Part shown: positions 23,771 to 32,095 of the stretch, one piece after another
Layout of the letters: each line of letters opens with the position of its first letter
Numbering within the stretch: position 1 is the first letter of the stretch
DNA from: JBCCFC01 sp965213595
GTDB lineage: Bacteria > Chloroflexota > Anaerolineae > Caldilineales > Caldilineaceae
Length of the DNA: 64,000 nt
Direction of reading: 5' to 3'
Assembly: GCA_965213595.1 (NCBI GenBank)
Contig: CBDBZO010000006.1
Span: 1,612,001-1,676,000, forward strand
The notes under the pieces: generated by a model
Database searches by the model: none
What the model was told of the DNA's origin: nothing
The model's input: only the letters and a program-made list of their open reading frames with translations
Translations under genes and position numbers: made by a program

Positions 23771-24943
23771 TCAGAAGGCCAAGTACGGTTCCGACTCCAC
23801 CGGCACAAAGTCGGCGGGCGGATGCTTGGCCAGCACGGCGTCATCCAGCGCCGTGCCCCAGCCGGGGCCAGCGGGCGGCGTGCCGTAACCATCTTCGATG
23901 ACCAGCGGGTTCGTCAGCACCTGCTGATAGAGCGGCAGCGAGTTGACGAAGAGTTCCTGTCGCTGGCAGTTGGGGATTGCCATATCGAGATGGAGGCTGG
24001 CGACTGTGGAAATGGGGCCGTTGGAGTTGTGGGGCGCGAGCGTTACGTAGTAGGTTTCGGCCATCGACGCGATCTTGCGCAGCTCGGAGAAGCCGCCCGC
24101 GTGGCAGATATCGGGCTGGATGATGCCGACGGCGTTTTGCTCCAGCAGCGCCCGGAATTCCCAGCGCGTGTAGAGCTGCTCGCCCGTTGCCACGGGCACG
24201 CTCAGCTCGCGCGCCAACGCCGCCATCGCGTCGGCATTGTCAAAGAGAATCGGCTCCTCCAGCCACGCAATATCCAGCGGCTCCAACTGCTGTGCCACTC
24301 TCCGCACGCTCCACGGGTTGAGCCGCGCCCGCACATCGACGGCCACCTCGATGCTCGGCCCCACCGCTTCGCGCACCGCCCGCACCAGCCCCACGCCGCG
24401 CGCGATCCGCTCCTGCGTAATCACCTGCTCCCCACCAAAGGGATAAAGCTTCAGGCAGCGATACCCCTGCGCGACCACATCCCGCGCGCGCTCGGCGTAC
24501 CACGCGGCTTCGTTGTCGATTTCGTTCTGTGGCCCGTGCGCACTGGGTCGCTCGCCCCCAAACCAGCCGTTGGCGTAAAGCGGTACGCGATCGCGCACCT
24601 TGCCGCCAATCAGTTCATAGACGGGCACGCCCAGCGCCTGCCCCTTGATGTCCCACAGCGCCAGGTCGATGGCGCTGATGGCGCTCATCGTCACTGCGCC
24701 GCCCGTCCAGGTGACGCGTCGGTGCAGCGAGGTCCAAATGTGCTCAATTTGAAAGGGGTCTTGGCCGCGCAGGAATTTGCCAAAGTTTTCCAGCTCGGCG
24801 GCCAGCGCCGCATCTTTATATTGCAGGCTGCCCTCGCCCGTGCCCGTGATGCCGCTGTCGGTGTGGAGACGCACGAAGAGCCAGTTGTTGTGCGGCTCCA
24901 CGTGTGCCTGCATGCGCAGAATTTCGAGCTCGGTGATTTTCAT
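23771..24943 (-). CDS. Enolase-superfamily acid-sugar dehydratase (mandelate racemase subgroup)
   Basis: 390 aa from the ATG at 24943. Both the capping domain and the barrel are complete. Metal ligands are D in VDVRARLNPW, E in AWLEEPILF and E in VATGEQLYTR. The Asp-His dyad is QPDICHAGG and LAPHNSNGP. The overall pattern is closest to galactonate dehydratase-type enzymes. The residue two after the metal Asp is Arg (DVR), whereas E. coli DgoD has His there (DFH), so the exact reaction may differ. Cytoplasmic; likely dehydrates an aldonic or uronic acid. Neighbours give no clear pathway. Confidence 0.8.
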   Translation of the reverse strand: MKITELEILRMQAHVEPHNNWLFVRLHTDSGITGTGEGSLQYKDAALAAELENFGKFLRGQDPFQIEHIWTSLHRRVTWTGGAVTMSAISAIDLALWDIKGQALGVPVYELIGGKVRDRVPLYANGWFGGERPSAHGPQNEIDNEAAWYAERARDVVAQGYRCLKLYPFGGEQVITQERIARGVGLVRAVREAVGPSIEVAVDVRARLNPWSVRRVAQQLEPLDIAWLEEPILFDNADAMAALARELSVPVATGEQLYTRWEFRALLEQNAVGIIQPDICHAGGFSELRKIASMAETYYVTLAPHNSNGPISTVASLHLDMAIPNCQRQELFVNSLPLYQQVLTNPLVIEDGYGTPPAGPGWGTALDDAVLAKHPPADFVPVESEPYLAF

Positions 24944-24989
24944 GGAGGAATTCCCTTTGAGTGGCTGTAAGGACGAAGCTGATGGGGAA

Positions 24990-25433
24990 TTAGCTGTACG
25001 GCCCCAGGAACCGCTCGCCATCGAAGTGAATCAGGTGCGTCGGTGTGCTGGCGACCCAGACTTCCGTCTCCCAGCTGATTGCACCAAAATAACGCGACAG
25101 CGTGGAGCGGTCGGGGAATGCAGTCACGTAGACGAGGCTTGCCGTCGATTCGCTAAATAATTCGGCCAACTCCGCATGGCGCTTGGCGTCGACAGGGCCG
25201 TGGCTGGTTACGGCTTCCACGAGCAGGAGCCAATTTTTCTCGCGGTAATACAGGACGACATCAGGGAATTTGCCGTGGCTGTCAAAGGCAAGGCCCAGCT
25301 CGCGGAACGTCGATTCCTCGAAGCGGCTTAACTTTGTCCCAGTGTCACCGATGTAAAGCACTTCTGCGCCCGGTGCAAAGTGCGGGCCAAACTCTTCGAT
25401 GATGTCTCGGATGAGTTCGCTATGTTTACCCAT
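24990..25433 (-). CDS. Orphan BsuBI/PstI-type restriction endonuclease domain
   Basis: 147 aa from the ATG at 25433 (a TTG 48 bases upstream is possible). The sequence follows the C-terminal catalytic domain of BsuBI/PstI enzymes: GDTGTKLSRF, FPDVVLYYREKNWLLLVEAVTSHGPVDAKRHAEL, VTAFPDR. PD followed by LVEAV gives the PD-(D/E)xK-like core. Full PstI-type enzymes are about twice as long with an N-terminal domain, which is absent here. No DNA methyltransferase of a restriction system is adjacent. It could be a solitary nuclease, a remnant, or a repurposed domain. Its AT content is somewhat higher than its neighbours', in line with transfer. Confidence 0.75.
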   Translation of the reverse strand: MGKHSELIRDIIEEFGPHFAPGAEVLYIGDTGTKLSRFEESTFRELGLAFDSHGKFPDVVLYYREKNWLLLVEAVTSHGPVDAKRHAELAELFSESTASLVYVTAFPDRSTLSRYFGAISWETEVWVASTPTHLIHFDGERFLGPYS

Positions 25434-25544
25434 CGTATTTCTTCGCTGAGCTGTCGCACGTTTGTTCAGTTGATGTCTCAAATTATAGCAGAAAAGCCAA
25501 GTGAGCCCTACTCGACCCGATGACGCGGTTTGGCATCCAAGCCG

Positions 25545-26564
25545 CTAACGTTCATCTTGAACGTAGGCGGCAAAGTGCGCCCGATACTGCGTCTGCTTAT
25601 CCAACAGCTTCTGGCGTAACGTCCGCGCCCACTCAACATCCGCCTTCCCTTCGCTTGTCGTAAGCGCTCGCTCCAGCTTGACGAAGGTGAGCAGGTTATG
25701 GAGCTGAAGAAAAAGCGGGATGTGCGCGAGTTCTGCCTCGTTCATTGGCTTTTGTCGTCGATAGCCGCGAATGAAATGTTGTACGGTTTTGTTTTCCAAA
25801 TCCACCGCCGTCGCGTTATCCTTGAACAGGTCGCGTAGCGCGAATGCAATGTCGACCACAAACCAGTAGCGGGCACAGTCGTCGAAGTCGACAATGCCGA
25901 CCTGCCCGTCGTGCCAGAGCAGATTGTCCAGCTCAAAATCAAAGTGGATGAGGCCAAAGCTTTCGCGGGTGATGGGCAGCTGCTCTAGTCTGTTCTGAAC
26001 GTCCGTAAGAAGCTGTCGCGCGTCGATTTCGTCTGCCGGGAGCGCGGCGTTGATGGCAGCGATGTGGTCGGCCCAGGTCACGCTACCGGTAGCAAGAGAT
26101 TCCTCGACACGCAAGCGCTGCGTGGCCGCATGGAGCCTGCCCAGGGCCGCGCCCCACTGTTTGACCATCACCGGCGACAGGTCGCCCAGCTCCATCTGCT
26201 CGCCCGGCAGCCAGCCGAAGACGACGGCGTGAAAGAGGCCCATCTTGGTCGGCACGCTCTCGACATAATGTTCATTCTGCGACGGGATCGGTTTGGCAAC
26301 GGCGACGCCCTGTTCCGCCAACGACAGCACATAATCAACTTCGGTGCGAATGGCCTCGGCGCTGCGTTCGCGCTTGTGGTTAAAGCGCAGCGCGCGGCGC
26401 TCGCCTGCGGATTCAAAGACAAAGAGGAAATTGGCGCTGGCTCGCCAATAATAGACGGTTGCCTCATCGTGTACCCAGCGCGTCAAAATCTCGTCCGCCA
26501 GCGGGCTGCGCCACTCGCTGTCGACCGTCGCAACAACGGTCTGCATGAGCTCTAGCTTCATCAT
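25545..26564 (-). CDS. Aminoglycoside phosphotransferase (APH) family kinase
   Basis: 339 aa starting at the ATG at 26564, with AGGTGG just upstream. The APH/choline-kinase fold is shown by FLFVFESAGERRALRF (N-lobe), the catalytic loop LIHFDFELDNLLW (HxDxxxxN) and the metal-binding VGIVDFDDCARY. These enzymes phosphorylate small hydroxylated substrates (antibiotics, homoserine, sugars); the true substrate is unknown. Nothing nearby says antibiotic resistance except the GNAT genes about 2 kb upstream. A second family member sits at 40774 but is not closely similar. Confidence 0.82.
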   Translation of the reverse strand: MMKLELMQTVVATVDSEWRSPLADEILTRWVHDEATVYYWRASANFLFVFESAGERRALRFNHKRERSAEAIRTEVDYVLSLAEQGVAVAKPIPSQNEHYVESVPTKMGLFHAVVFGWLPGEQMELGDLSPVMVKQWGAALGRLHAATQRLRVEESLATGSVTWADHIAAINAALPADEIDARQLLTDVQNRLEQLPITRESFGLIHFDFELDNLLWHDGQVGIVDFDDCARYWFVVDIAFALRDLFKDNATAVDLENKTVQHFIRGYRRQKPMNEAELAHIPLFLQLHNLLTFVKLERALTTSEGKADVEWARTLRQKLLDKQTQYRAHFAAYVQDER

Positions 26565-26654
26565 ATTCGCCACCTGTTCTAGTTTCTGAAAAACTCCGAT
26601 GCGGGCGTAGAGGCATGGAATTCCATGCCCTTACGCCCGCTATTTTTTACACGG

Positions 26655-28094
26655 CTAGGCTTGATATCGCCCCACCATCTCCCGCAACTCGGTCTCGCCA
26701 AACATAACGTTCCAGCGACCGCGCAGCCGCAGCCGCTCTTTGTCAAAGCGGAAGTGAAGGGTGAGGCAGTGCGGCGTTTGGATGTAGCAAATTTCCAGCG
26801 TAAACATATCGGGCGCCGTCCATGCGCCGCTGCACAAGACCGGCGCTTCTTCCGGCGCGCGGAAGGTGGTCGTGCCGGGTGTCCACTCGGCATAGCCACA
26901 GCGGACTTGGTGTTCTCCTTTGTCATCTTCGGCTAAAAAGAGAAGCTCATCCTCGTGAAAGTGAAGCGTCAGCCAGTGGAAGTCGTCCCTTACGTCGTAG
27001 GAAAAATCGTAGGTTTTGCCCGATATTGATGCAGCGATAGGCGACGTGCGCTCTCCTTGCGTTGGCTCAATCGACAGATTGGCAAGCTGGCTGGTGAGCG
27101 CGCTTTGTGCCGCTTCATCCTCTGGTAGCGGCTCAGCCCCCATCGCGGGCAGCAGGTGTGCCCAGACTAAATCGAGCACGGACTGCATGTTCTCGACGCC
27201 CGCCGTGGTCGCCAGCACGGCGTCCTGTTCGGGCAGGACGAGGCAAAATTGCCCGAACGCGCCGTCGCCGCGGTAGCCGCTAGGGTGATTCTGCCAGAAT
27301 TGATAGCCATAGCCCTGCGCCCAATCGCCGGTTTTTTCGGCGTCGGTGGCGATGTGTTTGACCGTCGCCATCTCGATCCACCGCCTGGGCACAAGCTGTT
27401 GCCCCTGCCACTCGCCTTTTTGCAAATAGAGCTGCCCAAAGCGCACAATCGATTCGGTGGTGATATGCAGACCGGAGAAGCCGAGGTTGATACCCTGTGG
27501 ATTCTCAAACCAGTGCGTCTGCATGATGCCCAGCGGCTTAAAGAGACGCGGTTGCAGATAGTCGATCAACTTCTCGCCCGTGACGGTTTGCAGGATGGCC
27601 GAAAGAATAAAGGTGGCGATGTTGTTGTAGGCAAAGACCGTGCCCGGCGCTTGATCGGGCGGCACGGCGAAAAAGCCCGCGACCCAGTCGTCGCCGCGCT
27701 GCGTTACGCGATCCAGCGCATCCTCCACGTGGCCCGTCGACATGGAGAGCAGGTGGTGCACGCGCATGGTGGCGAAGTGCTCGCTTATCTTCTCCGGCTG
27801 CTTGTTGGGGAAAAATGAGCGTACGGAATCATCGATGGAGAGCCGCCCTTCCTCCACGGCTAGGCCAATCGCCGTCGACGTAAAGCTCTTGCTGAGCGAA
27901 TAGAGCAGGTGGATGCGCTCGGCGCTGTAGGGCGACCACCAGCCCTCGGCGATCGCGTGGCCGCGGCGCAGGAGCATCAGGCTATGGAGTTCGATCTGTT
28001 GCTGATCGACGGCGTCGAGGAAGGTGGCAATGGCGGAAGAAGGCACGCCCTGCGCTTCGGGCGTGCTGCGGGGCAGTTGGGGTGGGTTGGTCAT
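26655..28094 (-). CDS. Serine beta-lactamase/PBP-like hydrolase
   Basis: 479 aa. Residues about 15-330 are the class C beta-lactamase-like domain: the SxxK motif SLSK (in LYSLSKSFTS) near residue 68, the Tyr motif YNN (VFAYNNIATF) and a late GDGAFGQFC block in the HxG/KTG region. The C-terminal about 130 residues form a lipocalin-like domain common in this family. No signal peptide, so it is probably a cytoplasmic esterase/peptidase rather than a resistance enzyme. GAGGA lies 7 bases before the ATG at 28094. Confidence 0.82.
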   Translation of the reverse strand: MTNPPQLPRSTPEAQGVPSSAIATFLDAVDQQQIELHSLMLLRRGHAIAEGWWSPYSAERIHLLYSLSKSFTSTAIGLAVEEGRLSIDDSVRSFFPNKQPEKISEHFATMRVHHLLSMSTGHVEDALDRVTQRGDDWVAGFFAVPPDQAPGTVFAYNNIATFILSAILQTVTGEKLIDYLQPRLFKPLGIMQTHWFENPQGINLGFSGLHITTESIVRFGQLYLQKGEWQGQQLVPRRWIEMATVKHIATDAEKTGDWAQGYGYQFWQNHPSGYRGDGAFGQFCLVLPEQDAVLATTAGVENMQSVLDLVWAHLLPAMGAEPLPEDEAAQSALTSQLANLSIEPTQGERTSPIAASISGKTYDFSYDVRDDFHWLTLHFHEDELLFLAEDDKGEHQVRCGYAEWTPGTTTFRAPEEAPVLCSGAWTAPDMFTLEICYIQTPHCLTLHFRFDKERLRLRGRWNVMFGETELREMVGRYQA

Positions 28095-28409
28095 AAATGA
28101 TCCTCAATGCATGGCGCGAATTTTGCTGTATGCTGTAGAGTTTAAGGCTATGCCAAGGAATAGACTATACCAGGGTGGTCACGGTTCCGCCTCACCACCC
28201 CCTCACTGTCGCCTGGTTAACGAGGCGACGGGATAGCCCCCTCCTCTCCACGCGTGGAGAGGAGGGGATTGGGGGAGGTGAGGCGCTGACCCCAACCGGT
28301 ATGATTATTTCCTTGGATTGGCCTAACGCAAAGACGCAAAGGCCCACGGGTCGACGGTGAACGCCCGTGGGCCTTTGCGTCTTTGCGCCTTTGCGTTAAA
28401 TTTGTTGGT
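28095..28409. repeat. Intergenic repeats (family D copy and a 24-bp-arm hairpin)
   Basis: The 315-base gap holds two repeats. The first, about 28225-28290, is the family-D type (CCCCTCCTCTCCACGCGTGG then GAGGAGGGGATTGGGGGAGG). The second is a hairpin with perfect 24-bp arms at 28327-28350 and 28364-28387 built from CGCAAAGACGCAAAGG, a very common dispersed bacterial repeat also related to 53789-53942 and 37136-37215. It could stop transcription from the GNAT gene before the beta-lactamase gene. No ORF. Confidence 0.75.
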
Positions 28410-29384
28410 CTATACCAGCGCCTTCTCGAAATCCACCCACGCGGGCTTGGGCTTGAAGCCCAGCCGCACATTGAGCGCGTACATTGGGTTGTTCTCCTCG
28501 TTGTCCGTGAAGATGTAGCGCGCGCCAATTGACTCGGTGAATTCAAAGGTCTTCAGCTTGAGCGCCGTCGCAATGCCGCGGCGGCGGTAGGCGCGCGCAA
28601 CGCCCGTCAGCCCCACGGAGACGCGCTCCGGCTTTTCCGAGCGCACGCTGATCGTGCTGAGGCCAATGTACGTGCCGCCCGGCTCGTCGGTGGCTTCATC
28701 CACGGCGACAAAGCACGAATCGGCGCGGAAGGAGGGGCGCTGGAACCACTTCTCGAATTCCTCCATCGGCTGGCGCACGGGCGGATCGGGCATGGGTACA
28801 TCCTGCACGATTTCCCAGTTTAGATCGTACAGCTTCGTTTTGTACGGCGGGTCTTGCGCCATCAGTTGCTCGATTGTGTAGATACAGATGTTCTGCTTTG
28901 CCAGCTTTTCGGCCAGGCCCGCGTAAGGCGCGGCGTCGAAGGTTGCCAAGTCGATTTCGGAGGTGGGAAAGCGCATCGTCTGCTGAAAGCCCTGCGCCTG
29001 CCAGTAGTCCATCAGATGCGTCTGATCCTCGCGAGCAGCGCTGAGCAGCGCCGTCGGCTTGGGCTCGCGATGAGCGACCTGCTCGAACAGATGATCAAAC
29101 AGCTGCTGCTCGATGCCGCTGACCGCGGCGGGAATATCCATGTCGATAAAGTATTTGCCGGGCACGTGCGTCCACTGCGGCTCAAAGATCGCACCCAGCG
29201 CCACCGGCGCGCCCTCGTCATCCACAGCGACCAGCCGCTGGAAGAAGTGTTTGGGGTTGCGCGTCTTATCGCCATGTCGCCAATCTTCAGCCGTGCTCGG
29301 CTGCATGTCGGAATAGAGATTATTAATCAAGTCGACGACCGCCTCATACTCGGCGTCGCTCGGTTCAAAGGGTCGAATGTGCAT
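28410..29384 (-). CDS. GNAT acetyltransferase, two-domain
   Basis: 324 aa. The N-terminal half is a degenerate GNAT fold (IRPFEPSDAEYEAVVDLINNL). The C-terminal half carries the acetyl-CoA-binding motif A (VGLTGVARAYRRRGIATALK) and motif B region (FTDNEENNPMYALNVRLGF). GNAT enzymes move an acetyl group from acetyl-CoA to an amine. It is a paralogue of the upstream gene at 29644-30672 (same start IRPF, same C-terminal block), about 259 bases away on the same strand. GAGGAA lies just upstream of the ATG. Substrate unknown; double-GNAT proteins include Eis/MshD-type enzymes. Confidence 0.85.
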   Translation of the reverse strand: MHIRPFEPSDAEYEAVVDLINNLYSDMQPSTAEDWRHGDKTRNPKHFFQRLVAVDDEGAPVALGAIFEPQWTHVPGKYFIDMDIPAAVSGIEQQLFDHLFEQVAHREPKPTALLSAAREDQTHLMDYWQAQGFQQTMRFPTSEIDLATFDAAPYAGLAEKLAKQNICIYTIEQLMAQDPPYKTKLYDLNWEIVQDVPMPDPPVRQPMEEFEKWFQRPSFRADSCFVAVDEATDEPGGTYIGLSTISVRSEKPERVSVGLTGVARAYRRRGIATALKLKTFEFTESIGARYIFTDNEENNPMYALNVRLGFKPKPAWVDFEKALV

Positions 29385-29429
29385 GGTGTGTTTCCTCTAC
29401 TGTGTGCCCAGTTATGACAGCATTGTCGA

Positions 29430-29595
29430 GTTGTCGTTTCGAGCGAATGTGAGAAATCTGAACGCGGCCAACAGATTCTCGTCGTTGATACAAATATCGG
29501 TCGATTTGCTGCGGCGACGTTAACCATGTCGGCAGCGAATGAGAAACCGGCCTCGTCGACCGGCTAAAGATTTCTCCAGCTGGTCGAAATGATGG
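29430..29595. repeat. GAGAAATCT/AGATTTCTC element (family E)
   Basis: Between the two GNAT genes: GTTTCGAGCGAATGTGAGAAA and, inverted, AAAGATTTCTCCAGCTGGTC with GTCGAAATGATGG. Same layout as 31072-31245 and 54031-54176. It is non-coding and imperfectly palindromic. Confidence 0.65.
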
Positions 29596-29643
29596 ATTAT
29601 CGTTTCTCCGCGAAAATGCCCTGCGAGAGCGGCTCTCCAACTG

Positions 29644-30672
29644 CTAATCGCCAATCGCCAACTCCGCAACGTTGGTTTCCGATTCTGCCTTATCTAACTC
29701 CTTCGCAAACTCCAGCCACGCGGGCTTGGGCTCGAAGCCAAGCCGCAGGTTGAGATCGTACATCGGGTTGTTCTCTTCGTTTTCGGTAGTGATGTAGCGC
29801 GCGCCGATGTCGCGCACAAAGGCGGCAGCGCGCACCTTGAGCACCGTCGCAATGCCGCGGCGACGGTGGCTGCGCTTGATGCCCGTGACGCCTACGCCCA
29901 CGCGCTCGGTCGACGGCGGGCGCATCCAAATCGAGCTGACGCCGACGTACTCGCCGCGCCCCGGTGCGCTTGCCTTCGCTTCATCCACGGCGATGAAGTG
30001 GCCGTCGGCGCGAAAGTTGGGGTGGTTGAACATCTTCTCGAACTGCGCCAATGGTCGACGCGTGGCCGGGTCCGGTGAAGGGATGTCCCGATCCACGTGC
30101 CACTCCAGATCGTAGTATTTGGTCAGCCAGTCGGGGTCGAGCGCCTGCAGTTCGGGCAGCGTGTAGATGCGGATGCCCTTGCCCGCCAGCTTCTCCTCTC
30201 GATCGGCATAACGGGCAAAGTTGAACTTTGTCACGTCCTGCTCCGAGCGCGGTTCGCGCATCACCTGCTCGAAGCCGTGGCTCGTAAAGAAGTCGATAAT
30301 GGCCGTCTTGTCCTCGCGCGTAAAGCCCACGAGCTTCTCTGGCGCGGGCTCGCGCTTAGCCAGCTGCGCGAGGATGTAGTCGTAGACGGGCTGCATCACG
30401 GCCTGCTCGTAGCTGGGCACAATGTCCATATCCAGGCTGTACTTGCCCGGCACGTGCGCCCACGACGCCTCGAAATAGTCGGCCACGGCGATCATGTTGC
30501 CGCTTTGCTCGTCTTCCACCACGACGCGCTGATAGAAGTACTGTGGGTTGCGGTGTTCGTGGCTGTAGCGCACCGCCTCCACTGTGAAAGGCATCTTTGG
30601 CCACGCCTGGTTGATGACGCCGACAACGGCTTCGTATTCGGCATCAGTTGGGTTAAAAGGTCGAATGTTCAT
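29644..30672 (-). CDS. GNAT acetyltransferase, two-domain, paralogue
   Basis: 342 aa from the ATG at 30672, chosen because the paralogue at 28410 starts with the same IRPF block; an ATG at 30729 with AAGAGAA upstream would add 19 residues. The C-terminal motif A is VGVTGIKRSHRRRGIATVLK, followed by TTENEENNPMYDLNLRLGF. It is downstream of a small leader ORF (30873-30935) and two tandem terminator hairpins, so expression is probably controlled by premature termination. Together with 28410 it forms a duplicated acetyltransferase pair. Substrate unknown; an antibiotic or other amine would fit such control. Confidence 0.83.
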   Translation of the reverse strand: MNIRPFNPTDAEYEAVVGVINQAWPKMPFTVEAVRYSHEHRNPQYFYQRVVVEDEQSGNMIAVADYFEASWAHVPGKYSLDMDIVPSYEQAVMQPVYDYILAQLAKREPAPEKLVGFTREDKTAIIDFFTSHGFEQVMREPRSEQDVTKFNFARYADREEKLAGKGIRIYTLPELQALDPDWLTKYYDLEWHVDRDIPSPDPATRRPLAQFEKMFNHPNFRADGHFIAVDEAKASAPGRGEYVGVSSIWMRPPSTERVGVGVTGIKRSHRRRGIATVLKVRAAAFVRDIGARYITTENEENNPMYDLNLRLGFEPKPAWLEFAKELDKAESETNVAELAIGD

Positions 30673-30752
30673 TTTAGCTTCTCGGCTTTTGGTGAGTTTG
30701 TCGGGTTGTCGGTCAACTATTGGGTTCATTACGTTCTCTTTTCATTACAGAC

Positions 30753-30783
30753 AAAAACGGCCACGGAATTTCTCCGTGGCCGT
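30753..30783 (-). terminator. Intrinsic terminator 2 upstream of the GNAT gene
   Basis: On the minus strand an 11-bp stem (30773-30783 with 30757-30767, ACGGCCACGGA type) and 5-base loop is followed by a T-run (30753-30757). It lies about 80 bases before the GNAT ATG, i.e. ahead of the gene, which is unusual for a simple end-of-gene terminator. Confidence 0.75.
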
Positions 30784-30812
30784 TCGACCCGCACGCACAA
30801 TCGGCAGGCAAT

Positions 30813-30846
30813 AAAAAACGGCCACGGAAGCAAACGTTCCGTGGCC
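30813..30846 (-). terminator. Intrinsic terminator 1 downstream of the leader ORF
   Basis: On the minus strand a 10-bp perfect stem (GGCCACGGAA, 30837-30846 with 30820-30829) and 7-base loop is followed by six T (30813-30818). It starts 27 bases after the leader stop codon. Its stem is nearly identical to that of terminator 2. Confidence 0.8.
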
Positions 30847-30872
30847 GGGCAGCTCAACTACGCGCAGAAAAA

Positions 30873-30935
30873 TCAGCGCGCGCCATAACCGCGACAAAGG
30901 AGACGTTTTGACAAGACAGATATGGTTTTCAGCAT
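30873..30935 (-). CDS. 20-aa leader peptide, candidate attenuator
   Basis: Very short ORF too small for usual gene callers. Its peptide is MLKTISVLSKRLLCRGYGAR. A strong Shine-Dalgarno AAAGGAG (30944-30950) lies 8 bases before the ATG, and a promoter (TTGACG-17-TACCTT, 31004-31032) lies about 70-100 bases upstream. Two terminators follow before the GNAT gene. The 3' end GCGCGC can pair with GCGCG just downstream, giving a possible alternative structure. This is the layout of ribosome-mediated attenuation in which stalling on the leader controls readthrough. The inducing signal is unknown; candidates are an antibiotic or limitation for Arg/Cys. Confidence 0.65.
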   Translation of the reverse strand: MLKTISVLSKRLLCRGYGAR

Positions 30936-31003
30936 GTCGCACACTCCTTTCTGGGTTGATATTTTGGCTTGGTTTATAACGCGTAAGCATTTATCCAAAG
31001 AGC

Positions 31004-31032
31004 AAGGTATCACGATTTCGGCGTCGCGTCAA
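31004..31032 (-). promoter_or_regulatory. Promoter for leader ORF and GNAT genes
   Basis: -35 TTGACG at 31027-31032 and -10 TACCTT at 31004-31009 on the minus strand, with a 17-base spacer. The expected start is near 30997, giving about 60 bases of leader before the small ORF. Confidence 0.6.
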
Positions 31033-31071
31033 CCCCCAAATTTTTTTGGAGTGCATTTCAATTTGGGGGGC

Positions 31072-31245
31072 AAAATATCATTTCGAGCGGATCGCCGAGG
31101 AGAGGCGGCAACGAATCCACAGCAGCGAGAAATCTAGGGGTCGTTTACAGCAGATGCGTCGCCTTGGCGCAGTCGCTTCGGCCACGTCCAGATTTCTCGC
31201 TTCGGTGTCGCAGTGGCGACCGTTGCCGAACGAAATGACAACTCA
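31072..31245. repeat. GAGAAATCT/AGATTTCTC element (family E)
   Basis: CATTTCGAGCGG ... GCGAGAAATCT ... AGATTTCTCGCT ... CGAAATGACA, the same layout as 29430-29595 and 54031-54176. The remainder of 31246-31456 shows no feature other than AT-rich sequence that should contain the promoter of the molybdenum hydroxylase operon. Confidence 0.65.
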
Positions 31246-31456
31246 GCGCTGCCTTCCCCAAAATGAAACGCATCCGTTTAGAATTTTAGATTCGAGCACA
31301 AGCCATTAAGTTGCCTTGCCCCACAAAAAGTCAACATTGCGTTCAACGTAACAGTCACGTCTGTGCAGTCGCCTGTAAAGTATTCTAACCAACCCAAAGG
31401 TTCGCATATTTTTGCGTCAAACGCTCACTCATTTTATTCAGATTCAGAGTCGTTCC

Positions 31457-31933
31457 ATGCCAGCATCACCTCACCAAATTTCCTTACACATTAATGACGC
31501 CGAGCACACGTTGGCTGTCGAGCCGCGCCAGACGCTGCTGGATGCCCTGCGCGGCGATTTGCAGCTCACCGGCACCAAGCAAGTCTGCGAAATGGGCAAC
31601 TGCGGCGCGTGTACCGTGCTTGTCGACGGGCGGGCGATGTACGCCTGCCTCCTGCTCACCGTCGACCTCGACGGGCGCGAGATCACCACCATCGAGGGGC
31701 TGGCGCAGGGCGACGAGCTCGACCCCGTGCAGCAGGCTTTCATCGATGCCGACGCCTTCCAGTGTGGCTTCTGCACGCCCGGCCAGATTTTGAGCCTCAA
31801 GGGGCTGCTCAACCAAACGCCCCAGCCCAGCGACGACGAGATCGAGCGCGCGGTCAGCGGCAACCTCTGTCGCTGTGGCGCGTACCGGCACATTCTGGAC
31901 GCCGGTCGGCTGGCGGCGGGGGCAGGCGCGTAG
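31457..31933 (+). CDS. Molybdenum hydroxylase, 2Fe-2S subunit
   Basis: 158 aa from the ATG at 31457. An N-terminal plant-type ferredoxin domain has CEMGNCGAC and the later Cys in AMYAC. An all-helical second 2Fe-2S domain has CGFCTPGQ and CRCGAY. This is the small electron-transfer subunit of the xanthine dehydrogenase/aldehyde oxidase family. No twin-arginine signal is seen, so the complex is probably cytoplasmic. First gene of a three-gene set (2Fe-2S, Mo, FAD). Confidence 0.9.
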   Translation: MPASPHQISLHINDAEHTLAVEPRQTLLDALRGDLQLTGTKQVCEMGNCGACTVLVDGRAMYACLLLTVDLDGREITTIEGLAQGDELDPVQQAFIDADAFQCGFCTPGQILSLKGLLNQTPQPSDDEIERAVSGNLCRCGAYRHILDAGRLAAGAGA

Positions 31934-32044
31934 TGCGTGATGCGTGATGCGTGAACCAGTACACATGCTTGGTTTGAATTTAATAACCATTTAGATCAGT
32001 ACCAGTTCACGCACCACGCACTACGCATCACGCACTACGCATCA
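31932..32044. repeat. Inverted GCGTGATGC/GCATCACGC simple-repeat arms
   Basis: 31932-31962 (TAGTGCGTGATGCGTGATGC...) and 31996-32044 (...CACTACGCATCACGCACTAC) form complementary arms between the first two genes of the operon. A shorter GTCACGCATCAC run appears at 60536-60562. It may attenuate expression within the operon. Confidence 0.65.
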
Positions 32045-32095
32045 CAACCGAGATTGCTAAAGACGGATTATTCACTTTTTAGGAGTCCTCAATCC

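Noticed and set aside
25482..25487. TATAAT -10 box upstream of the PstI-like gene
   Set aside because: No -35 box at suitable spacing; too weak to annotate.
30753..31032. T-box riboswitch upstream of the GNAT gene
   Set aside because: No T-box sequence or specifier-loop architecture seen; a short translated ORF with tandem terminators explains the region better.
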